64,000 nt of DNA from Planctomycetota bacterium. GTDB taxonomy: Bacteria > Planctomycetota > J058 > JAJDCQ01. The stretch lies in NCBI GenBank assembly GCA_029260755.1, contig JAJDCQ010000107.1, forward strand, positions 1 through 64,000. Reading direction: 5' to 3'. The position numbers and the translations under genes were made by a program. Positions 43,562 through 50,918 of the stretch are shown here, piece after piece (position 1 is the stretch's first letter; each line of letters begins with the position of its first letter). The notes beneath the pieces are model-generated. The model was not told where the DNA came from. It worked only from the letters and a program-made list of their open reading frames with translations, and did no database searches.

Positions 43562-44103
43562 CCCCCCGTCCCCCGCTCGATGGCGAGTCGTTCCAGGAAT
43601 GGGCGGACCGAGCACCGCGACGCGTCGGCAGCGGCTGCGCGACGTCCGAACCAATCCGCGTCAATCCGCGTAATCCGCGGTTCGGTCTCTCTCGGCGTCG
43701 AACGAGTGGGAACCGCGGATTACGCGGATTTACGCGGATTGCGAGCTGCCGGCGCCGGGTGCATTGCCGACGCGCACGTTGCGGAACACATGTGGTTACC
43801 AGGCCACCTCGACGCGAGAGCGACCTCCGACCACCGGCGTACCCGAGAGATGACCTAACCCCTTGCCGCGATGCATCCGAACGGTGGCGTGACGGCTCGT
43901 GTCATGATGAGTTGAACTTCCGACCGGGACGTCGCCGGATGGCGACAAGCGGCCAGTTCGGGGAGCGGCTGGGTAGCGCTAAGTCCCGACGTCGCCTATA
44001 AGTGGGTATCTCGGCACCCCGATTGCTCTATGCGGGGCGGAGCACGGACGACCGCCCCGCCTGGTCACGTCGCGCGGGGCCTTGGAGTGGAGAACACATC
44101 AGG
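43562..44103. other. Intergenic region with hairpin element E3
   Basis: 542 bp. Apart from element E3 (43652-43741) I see no gene: frames of 80-92 codons here run through the repeat and have no family features. TATAAG at 43997-44002 could be a -10 box for the downstream secreted protein, but no -35 box fits. Confidence 0.65.
43652..43741. repeat. Short-period hairpin element E3 (ATCCGCG class)
   Basis: Left arm 43652-43683 (32 nt) matches the reverse complement of the right arm (43709-43741) at 31 of 32 positions. Units are AATCCGCGT at 9-10 nt spacing. The loop 43684-43708 (25 nt, GGTCTCTCTCG at its start) is conserved with E1 in inverted orientation. The element lies about 90 bp after the sigma-54 activator stop. 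Confidence 0.87.
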
Positions 44104-45516
44104 ATGAGAGCAACGTCCCTCAAGCAGTCGACGCGGACCCTCGCGGCCTTCGCCGCGTTCGCCGCCGTGATCGGCCTCGGCTCGACCGCCGCGCTGGCGC
44201 AGAAGGCGCAGCCGCCGCGACTCCGTCGCGGAAACCAGATCGCCCCCGGTGAGACCGGCGGCATTCCCGACGATCTCAATCGCGGCCTCCCCGGTGGACC
44301 CCTCGGCAACCCCGAGCTGATCCCCGCGGGTGATCGTGACGGCAGCGGTCGCGACGGCGAAGCGGGCAACGACGGCCAGGACGGCGAGCCCGCGCTCCCG
44401 CCCGCCGAGGTGCTCGACGAGGTCGGCGAGGCCTGTGACCGCGCGGTCACCGGCTGCCGCACGGCCCTCGACAACTGCCTGCCGACCGACGGCTCGGCTC
44501 CGAACCTCGACGGCTCCGGACAGACCGGCGCGAACACCGGCGCGGGCGGCACGCCCGGCGCGGGTGGCGGCGCGATCCCCGGCTTCGGTGGCAACCAGGG
44601 CAACAGCGGCCCCGGCTCGAGCGGCGCGGCGGGCTCCGTCGATGCGCTCGGCAACGAGATCGCCGGCGGCGGAAGCAGCGTCGGCAGCGCGCCCGGCAGC
44701 AGCGGCGGCGTCCTCGGCGGGACCAACGGCGGCTTCGGCACCGGCGCCAACGGGGCCGGCGGGATCAACGACACGAGCAGCACCGGGATCTACAGCCCCG
44801 GCATCGCGGGTGAGCCGCCGGCGCGCAAGAAGCGCTGGTGGGAGAAGCTCCTCGGCGCGGTCGCCGAGGGCGTGGGCCGCGGCGTCGCCGGCGCGCTCAG
44901 CAACCAGGTGAACGGCGCTCGCGGTCAGTTCAACGACGACATGCGTGGGATCTCGCAGCGCCACCCCGAGAGCGCCAGCTGGCTCGAGCGGTTCGGCCGC
45001 GGCTTCGCCGACGAGCTCACCGCCCGCACCATGCGCGAAGCGGCCAACCGGGCCGGCGTCCCCTCGACGTTCCCGGGCGCCGGCGGCGGCGTCCCGCCGT
45101 TCGCGACCCCGCCGTTCAACCCGAACGCGCCGGACCCGCGCTTCCAGAACTTCCCGACCAACGGCTCGTTCCCGACCGACCCGCGGGCCTTCCCCGTGGA
45201 TCCGCGCACCGGCCAGCGGTTCGACCCGCGCACCGGGCGCCCCGTCGCGATCGACCCGCGCACCGGGCAGGTCGTGAACTTCCCGACGACGACCGACCCG
45301 CGCTTCGGGCTCCCCGGCACCGGGTTCCCTGACCAGGACTTCCGGTTCCCGCGTCCCACGCAGCAGCAGAGCCCCACGGTCGCCGGCAACGGCGGCACGG
45401 CGAACCGCTACCCACAGCAGCGTCGCGTCCCGAAGACCTTCCCGGTCGTCGACGACGGCGCCGGCAACAGGCGCGTGCAGGTGACCATCGGCATCAGCTT
45501 CGGGCTGGGTCGGTAA
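44104..45516 (+). CDS. Secreted Gly/Asn/Pro-rich protein
   Basis: 470 residues. A signal peptide (LAAFAAFAAVIGLGSTAALA, cleavage near residue 32) is followed by a Cys pair helix (CDRAVTGCRTALDNC) and a long Gly/Ser/Asn-rich stretch (about 140-235). A basic amphipathic segment (RKKRWWEKLLGAVAEGVGRG) and a Pro/Phe/Asn-rich region with DPRTGQRFDPRTG repeats come next. The end, RVQVTIGISFGLGR, resembles a terminal beta strand. ATG 44104 is chosen because it begins the signal peptide. Probably an envelope or surface structural protein; no enzyme motif. A terminator-like hairpin follows. Confidence 0.75.
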   Translation: MRATSLKQSTRTLAAFAAFAAVIGLGSTAALAQKAQPPRLRRGNQIAPGETGGIPDDLNRGLPGGPLGNPELIPAGDRDGSGRDGEAGNDGQDGEPALPPAEVLDEVGEACDRAVTGCRTALDNCLPTDGSAPNLDGSGQTGANTGAGGTPGAGGGAIPGFGGNQGNSGPGSSGAAGSVDALGNEIAGGGSSVGSAPGSSGGVLGGTNGGFGTGANGAGGINDTSSTGIYSPGIAGEPPARKKRWWEKLLGAVAEGVGRGVAGALSNQVNGARGQFNDDMRGISQRHPESASWLERFGRGFADELTARTMREAANRAGVPSTFPGAGGGVPPFATPPFNPNAPDPRFQNFPTNGSFPTDPRAFPVDPRTGQRFDPRTGRPVAIDPRTGQVVNFPTTTDPRFGLPGTGFPDQDFRFPRPTQQQSPTVAGNGGTANRYPQQRRVPKTFPVVDDGAGNRRVQVTIGISFGLGR

Positions 45517-45552
45517 GCACCGCCGAAAGAACCTCGAATCGTCCGACTCCTC

Positions 45553-45576
45553 GCGGCGGGGCGTAGTCCCCGCCGC
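45553..45576 (+). terminator. Hairpin downstream of the secreted Gly-rich gene
   Basis: GCGGCGGGG (45553-45561) and CCCCGCCGC (45568-45576) form a perfect 9-bp stem with a 6-nt loop. ACCTTTG follows, a poor U-tract. It lies 36 bp after the stop codon. Confidence 0.6.
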
Positions 45577-45643
45577 ACCTTTGTACGGGGTCGAGGTCGA
45601 CCGGCGTTCCTGGACCACGCGCCCGCGATGACCGTCGCGGTGA

Positions 45644-45795
45644 ACGATCCACAGATTACACAGATTTCACAGATTGCCGCGGGCGGATCCGAGTCGTTGC
45701 CGATGCCGAAACGGGCCGCCGCGCTTCGGCGAGGGACGACCGCCTTCGGCAGCTCCCAATCTGTGTATGTGTAATCTGTGTGATCTGTGGATCGT
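45644..45795. repeat. Short-period hairpin element E4 (ACAGATT class)
   Basis: Left arm 45644-45676 and right arm 45757-45795 pair with two mismatches and one 6-nt insertion. Repeat unit CACAGATTA at about 9 nt. Arms are AT-richer than the surroundings, and the 80-nt loop is GC-rich. It begins 128 bp after the Gly-rich gene stop. Confidence 0.83.
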
Positions 45796-45927
45796 CACCC
45801 GTTCGATGCGGGGACTCTCGTGTTCCTGGGCGGACTCTGCGTGAGGATCGATCGGCGAAGCCGATTCATCGGGCGGGCAACCCGGTCCGTTGGCGCCGAC
45901 CTCCAGCCCGGTCATCATCGATCCGGC

Positions 45928-48900
45928 ATGCCGGCGCTCCCCGAGAACGACGCTCACCTCGCCCGTCTCCTCGTGGCGCGTGGCCTCGTCGATGACGCCC
46001 ACCTCCGCGCCCTCCTCGCGCGTCGCCCTCCCGGCGACGCGACGCCGCTCGCGCGCCTGATCGTCGCCGCCGGGCTGATCGACGAGCCGACCCTCGCGGC
46101 GCTCGTGGCCGAGGTCCGGCGGAGCACCGGCCCGCGGACGGTCGGGACCGCGCCGCTCACGCCCGCTCGGACCGCCCCGCTCGCGTCGGCGAGGCGGACG
46201 CCTTCGACCGGGCCGCTCGCGACCGGCGCGTTCGCTCCCGGCGACTCGATCGCCCTCTCGGATGGGACCCTGCGCTGCGAGCGCCTCCTCGGCGAGGGTG
46301 GGATGGGCGTCGTCTACCTCGTCACCGATCCGCGCCTCGGCCGTCCGGCGGCCCTCAAGCTCATCCGCGGCACCTCGGGTCCGCGGCGCGAGGCGCGCTT
46401 CCGGCGCGAGACGGTGGTGACGGCTCGCCTCGACCATCCCGGCATTCCACCCGTCTACGAGGCCGGCCGGACGGCCGACGGGATGAGCTACTTGCTCATG
46501 CGCTTCGTCGACGGGCGCTCCCTCGAGGATCTCATCCGGACGCGCCGCCCGGGACCGATCGACGACCGGGCTCGCGAGCTCCTCGCCGCGCTGGTGAAGG
46601 TCGCGGAGGCGGTCGCCTACGCCCACAGCCGCGGCGTCGTCCATCGCGACCTCAAGCCCGACAACGTGATGGTCGGGGCGTTCGGCGAGGTGCTCGTGAT
46701 GGACTGGGGCCTGGCCCGCGATCTCCGCGAGACGCCGGCCGAGGACGCTCTCCTCCGCCAGGAGCTCCAGGACGGTCTCGAGGCCGCGCCGGCCGCCGGG
46801 CTGACCGCCGACGGGGCCATCGTCGGGACGCTCGGTTACATGGCGCCCGAGCAGGCCGCGTCGGCCGACGTCGATGCGCGGGCCGATGTCTACGCGCTCG
46901 GCGCGATCCTGACGTGCGCCCTGACCGGCGAGCCGCCGATCCGGGCCGAGAGCGCCCTCGACGGCATCCGGCGCACGGCCGAAGGCCAGGTCGAGCTCCC
47001 GCGCAGCCGGCGGCGCGACGTTCCCGGCGAGCTCGACGCGATCGCGGAGCGCGCGCTGCGCCTCCGACCCGAGGATCGCTACCCGACCGCCGAGGCGTTC
47101 GCCGCCGACCTGCGGGCGTGGCTCGAGGGTCGCCGGGTCGATGCCCATCGCTACGGCGCGCTCGAGCGGGCCGGTCGGTTCGCCCGGGCGCATCCGACGC
47201 TCGTCGCGGTCGCGGCCGTCGCGTTCGTCCTCTCGGGGCTCGCCGTCGGCGCCGTCGCCGCCGGCGCGGCCCGCGCCCGGACCGCCGAGCGCTCGGCGCT
47301 CGTCGACGCGGCGCGGGACGACGCCGAGACGGCGGCCGGACGGCTCGCGCAGACCTCGCTCCCCGCCGAGCTCGACGCGGCGACGGCGCCCGAGGAGCGG
47401 CACCGATTGCTGGCGCCGCGGGTGACGCAGGCGCTCGCTGCGTTCGTGGCCGCCCAGCGCTGGCACGCCCTCGCCCCGGGCGATCGAGCCGCGGCGACCG
47501 CGCGGTTCGACGCGGCCCTGGCGCTCGGGGAGGCGGCGCGCCTCGACGAGCAGTGGAGCCTGGCCGAGCGCGCCTACGACGACGCCGCGTCCGTCGGCGT
47601 CGACGATGCGCGCGCGCGCACCGGGCGCGAGGCGGTCGAGACGGCGCGCACGGCCGAGGCGAGCCGCCGCCGCGAGGAGGTCGAGGCGGTCCTCGCCCGG
47701 GCCGAGGCGGGCGAGCTCGTCGGCGAGGTCGGCGGCCTCGAGGACGCGGTCCTCCGGATCCTCCGGTATCCCGAGGCGGCGACCGTCGCGCTCGTCGCGG
47801 CGCGGCTCGACGCCGTGTCGGCGGCGCTGGTCAATGTCGAGCGCGCGGTCTGGCTCGAGGCGCGCGACCCCACCCCGGAGGAGACGCGCGCGGGCGAGGG
47901 GCGGATCGAGGGGATCGCCGCGGCGCTCGATCGGGTTCGGGGTCAGGCGATCCACGAGACGCCGTTGCCCGCGGACGAGGCCGTCCTCGAGCGGGCGCGG
48001 CGCCGGATCGAGCAGCGGGCGTTCAACCGCGGCGCCCAGCGGTTCGTCGACGTCTCGGACGGGCCGCGTCGCCCGACCCGCCTGCTGGCGCTCGTGGCGA
48101 CCCGCCAGGCCCGCGCGCTCGGGCTCGGGCGGCTCTCGCTCGCCCGCGTCTGCTGCGAGGCGCTCGGTCGGATGGGGATCCGCGCCGGCGCGATCGCCGC
48201 TCTCGATCGTCATCTCCGGGCGGAGGCGAGCCCGGCGCGCGCGGTCGAGGCCGCCCTCGCCCTCTGCCGTCTCGACGGGCCCGACGCCCTGATCGCCGTG
48301 CTGCGCGGGCGGCGGCGGTTTCGCCGCGGACACTTCATGCTCCGCACGGCGATCGCGCTCCACGGCGTCGAGGAGGATCCGCCGCTCGTCGACGACGGCC
48401 CCGAGGGGCACCGGATCCGCGCGGAGCTGCGGCGCATCATGAGAGACGGGGCGGGCGCGCTCGAGGACGTCGAGGTCGTCCTCGCGACGCGTCCCGAGGA
48501 TGGGCCGGCCCTGGCCGAGAAGGCGGGCCTCCTCGACGACCTCGACCGATCGGCCGAGGCGGACGCGGTGTGGCGGCGACTCCTCGCGGTCGACCCGACC
48601 CACCCGCGCGCGCTCGAGCGAGAGGCGGGGGCGCGCGAGGCGGCCGGCGATCTCGAAGGCGCGATCGACCTCCTCGGGCGCGCGCTCCGGGCGCACCCCG
48701 ACGACGGGCAGCTCCTGCTCCGTCGAGCGCTTCTCCGCGCGAGGCGCGGCGACCGGAGCGGCGCGATCGCGGACATCACCGTCGCGCTCGAGGAGGACCC
48801 CGACGACGTGCAGTCGTGGACGATGCGCGGGACGCTTCGCCTCGGACTCGGCGACGCCACCGGCGCGGCCCTCGACCTGACCGAGGCGCTCGAGCGCGAC

Positions 48901-49989
48901 CCGGGCTGGGTCGGGGCGCGGCGGAACCGGGCGGCGCTCCGGCTGAACGTCGGCGATCACCGGGGCGCGCTCCTCGACGTCGATCGGGCGCTCGAGCAGG
49001 ATCCCGAGAGCGCCGACCTCCACGATCTCCGGGCGAGAGCCCTGACCGGCCTCGGCCGCGCGACGGCCGCGGTCGAGGCGATCGAGCGGGCGATCGCGCT
49101 CGCGCCGGGCGACGCCGCCCTCCAGACGCGACGCGCCGACCTGATGCGCACGCTCGGCGACCTCGACGCGAGCGCGGCCGACGCCCGCGCCGCGCTCGAG
49201 CGCGACCCGCGGAGCGCCGGGTCGTGGGTGGCGCTCGGCAACACCCACCTCGAGCGCGAGGAGTGGCGCGAGGCGGCCGACGCGTTCTCGCGCGCCCTCG
49301 CGATCGCCCCCGGCGACGCCGAGGTGCTGAGCAACCGCGCCGTCGCGCTCCACCACATCGGCGACTTTCAGGGCGCGAATCGCGACTTCGACGAGGCGAT
49401 CCGGATCGACCCCGAGCTCACCAGCGCCGTCTCGGGGCGGGCGCACCTGCGTCTTCGCACCGGGAACCTCGACGGAGCGCTGCGCGACATGCAGACCGCG
49501 GTGCGCCTCCGCCCCGAGAACGCGGGCCTGCACATGAACCTGGGCGTGGCGCAGCTTCTCCGGGGCGAGACCGACGCGGCGATCGCGGCCTTCGACGCCG
49601 CGATCGCGCTCGAGCCCGACCTGGCGATGCTCTACGTGGAGCGCGGCCGAGCCCGCGGCATGAAGGGGGACTTCGACGGGGCGATGGCGGACTACTCGAT
49701 CGCGCTCGCGAAGGACCCGACCCGCGCCGACGCGTGGGCGTTCCGGGGCGAGGTCAAGCGCTACCGGGGAGACCTCGAGGGCGGCATCGCCGACGCCGAG
49801 CAGGCGCTCCGCTACGCGCCCGGCCTGTCGGCGGCTCACATGGTCCGCGGTGAGGCGCTCTTCCACCTCGGGCGGGACGTCGATCGAGCGCGCGCCGACC
49901 TGCGGAAGGTGATCGAGCTCAGCCCGACCAGCCAGGAGGCCGAGAAGGCGCGCGCGATGCTCGCCGAGCTCGACCGTCGGGGAAGGTAG
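45928..49989 (+). CDS. Ser/Thr protein kinase (DWG type) with membrane segment and TPR tail
   Basis: 1353 residues from ATG 45928. The N-terminal helical module (LARLLVARGLVDDAHLRALL, LIVAAGLIDEPTLAALVAEV) is the kind that precedes many planctomycetal kinases. The kinase has LGEGGMGVVYLVTD, HRDLKPDN (HRD 239-241), DWG at 259-261 in place of DFG (a known planctomycetal PknB variant) and YMAPEQ. One membrane helix (about 425-447) follows, then a region homologous to the kinase at 35767 and about 14 TPR units to the C-terminus. It is paralogous in layout to that kinase. Probably a membrane signalling kinase with an external TPR domain; ligand unknown. Confidence 0.9.
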   Translation: MPALPENDAHLARLLVARGLVDDAHLRALLARRPPGDATPLARLIVAAGLIDEPTLAALVAEVRRSTGPRTVGTAPLTPARTAPLASARRTPSTGPLATGAFAPGDSIALSDGTLRCERLLGEGGMGVVYLVTDPRLGRPAALKLIRGTSGPRREARFRRETVVTARLDHPGIPPVYEAGRTADGMSYLLMRFVDGRSLEDLIRTRRPGPIDDRARELLAALVKVAEAVAYAHSRGVVHRDLKPDNVMVGAFGEVLVMDWGLARDLRETPAEDALLRQELQDGLEAAPAAGLTADGAIVGTLGYMAPEQAASADVDARADVYALGAILTCALTGEPPIRAESALDGIRRTAEGQVELPRSRRRDVPGELDAIAERALRLRPEDRYPTAEAFAADLRAWLEGRRVDAHRYGALERAGRFARAHPTLVAVAAVAFVLSGLAVGAVAAGAARARTAERSALVDAARDDAETAAGRLAQTSLPAELDAATAPEERHRLLAPRVTQALAAFVAAQRWHALAPGDRAAATARFDAALALGEAARLDEQWSLAERAYDDAASVGVDDARARTGREAVETARTAEASRRREEVEAVLARAEAGELVGEVGGLEDAVLRILRYPEAATVALVAARLDAVSAALVNVERAVWLEARDPTPEETRAGEGRIEGIAAALDRVRGQAIHETPLPADEAVLERARRRIEQRAFNRGAQRFVDVSDGPRRPTRLLALVATRQARALGLGRLSLARVCCEALGRMGIRAGAIAALDRHLRAEASPARAVEAALALCRLDGPDALIAVLRGRRRFRRGHFMLRTAIALHGVEEDPPLVDDGPEGHRIRAELRRIMRDGAGALEDVEVVLATRPEDGPALAEKAGLLDDLDRSAEADAVWRRLLAVDPTHPRALEREAGAREAAGDLEGAIDLLGRALRAHPDDGQLLLRRALLRARRGDRSGAIADITVALEEDPDDVQSWTMRGTLRLGLGDATGAALDLTEALERDPGWVGARRNRAALRLNVGDHRGALLDVDRALEQDPESADLHDLRARALTGLGRATAAVEAIERAIALAPGDAALQTRRADLMRTLGDLDASAADARAALERDPRSAGSWVALGNTHLEREEWREAADAFSRALAIAPGDAEVLSNRAVALHHIGDFQGANRDFDEAIRIDPELTSAVSGRAHLRLRTGNLDGALRDMQTAVRLRPENAGLHMNLGVAQLLRGETDAAIAAFDAAIALEPDLAMLYVERGRARGMKGDFDGAMADYSIALAKDPTRADAWAFRGEVKRYRGDLEGGIADAEQALRYAPGLSAAHMVRGEALFHLGRDVDRARADLRKVIELSPTSQEAEKARAMLAELDRRGR

Positions 49990-50335
49990 CGGGTCGCGCC
50001 AGGCGGCGGAGGTGCCCGCGGGCGGCCCAGGCGAGCGGCGCGCGGGGCGGGAGCAGCTCGAGGCCGCGGCGAAGGTCGGCCGCCGCGCCGACGCGATCGC
50101 CGAGGCGCGCGCGGGCGAGGCCGCGGCCGATCCACGCGGGTCCGCAGGAGGGCCACGCGTCGATCGCGCGACCGTGGGCGACGATGGCCGCCTCGTGGTC
50201 GCCGTCGCCGGCGCGCGCCCCGGCCTCGCGGATCCAGGCGCGGGCGAGACGCCGGTCGTGCTCCGCGGGTCCGAAGACGCGGCGACCCGCGAGGGTGATC
50301 AACGCCTGTCCGCTGCTCGGTCGTCGGTGATCCAT
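49919..50335 (-). CDS. Small TPR-like protein overlapping a kinase 3' end
   Basis: 138 residues from ATG 50335. It contains one clear TPR-like pair: ARAGDGDHEAAIVAHGRAID, AWPSCGPAWIGRGLARARLG, DRVGAAADLRRGLELLP. A basic tail (GRARRASRAPSRPPGWSG) lies antisense to the last 71 bp of the kinase-TPR gene. GGTGAGG is about 9 nt upstream. The TPR pattern argues that it is real, but the overlapping tail could reflect a stop lost by mutation. No signal peptide. Function unknown. Confidence 0.55.
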   Translation of the reverse strand: MDHRRPSSGQALITLAGRRVFGPAEHDRRLARAWIREAGARAGDGDHEAAIVAHGRAIDAWPSCGPAWIGRGLARARLGDRVGAAADLRRGLELLPPRAPLAWAARGHLRRLARPATFPDGRARRASRAPSRPPGWSG

Positions 50336-50703
50336 GGTGGCAAACCTCACCCGCCCCGGCCGACCCACGCACCGGGTCCGCCGGAGCGGGTGTCCTCATG
50401 CGCTTCTGTAAAGCGATCGGCGTGCCGAGCCGAAACAAACGACTTGGGTCGACCCGCCTGCATCGATTCGGCGCGCCCGCGCTCACCCGGCCACCGAACT
50501 GCTGCGCCCGAGGCTCCGTGGGCCCGAGGGGCCCCTACGGGCTCGGCCGGTTCTGCAGGCGCCAGAGGAGGGCGCCCGCGCGGTCGGCGAGGGAGAGGGC
50601 GGCCTTCCGAACAGGGACTGGAGCGAGCAGGCAATGTGACGAGGGAGCTGAGGGTGTTCCGAGAGAGTCGGTGACAGCGAGAAGGGCACCGAGTCGCACC
50701 CTC

Positions 50704-50847
50704 CACGGCCACGGCCACGGCCACGGCCACGGCCACGGCCACGGCCACGGCCACGGCCACGGCCACGGCCACGGCCACGGGCACGGGCACGGGCACGGGC
50801 ACGGGCACGGGCACGGGCACGGGCACGGCCACGGCCACGGCCACGGC
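50704..50847 (+). repeat. 24-unit hexanucleotide tandem array
   Basis: Uninterrupted 6-bp units in three blocks: 12 x CACGGC (50704-50775), 8 x CACGGG (50776-50823), 4 x CACGGC (50824-50847). No other variant occurs. Blocks of identical variants indicate expansion by replication slippage or unequal exchange. Confidence 0.97.
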
Positions 50848-50859
50848 GTACAGAACGAA

Positions 50860-50881
50860 GGCCCGGGCGCTCGCCCGGGCC
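50860..50881 (-). terminator. Terminator hairpin of the acidic secreted protein gene
   Basis: A perfect 10-bp stem (50860-50869 with 50872-50881; GGCCCGGGCG) and 2-nt nominal loop. On the minus strand, TTCGTTCTGT follows, giving a modest U-tract. It lies 37 bp downstream of the stop of the minus-strand gene. Confidence 0.65.
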
Positions 50882-50918
50882 CTCGCCCGAATCGTCCTGT
50901 GTCCTGATCGCGATCTAC

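Larger units (their letters stand above)
45517..45927. other. Intergenic region with terminator hairpin and element E4
   Basis: 411 bp. It holds the hairpin 45553-45576 and element E4 (45644-45795). A frame open from 45787 into the downstream kinase is not taken as coding, because it starts inside the E4 right arm and MPALPENDAHLARLL at 45928 fits the family better. Confidence 0.7.
50336..50918. other. Non-coding region with hexanucleotide array and terminator
   Basis: 583 bp. No convincing gene: open frames on both strands are dominated by the hexamer array (His-Gly on plus, Val-Ala/Pro on minus) and lack ribosome-binding sites or family features. It contains the array 50704-50847 and the hairpin 50860-50881. 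The first 360 bp hold nothing I can name. Confidence 0.7.

Noticed and set aside
43580..43858. 92-codon frame in the gap after the sigma-54 activator
   Set aside because: It translates straight through hairpin element E3 and has no protein-like pattern.
45667..49866. Minus-strand open frame of about 1400 codons opposite the DWG kinase
   Set aside because: Mirror image of the kinase-TPR gene; no domain, and low-complexity composition.
50398..50907. His-Gly repeat protein of 169 residues
   Set aside because: It is the translation of the hexanucleotide array; no ribosome-binding site and no conserved flanks. Metal binding by such a peptide is imaginable but unsupported.
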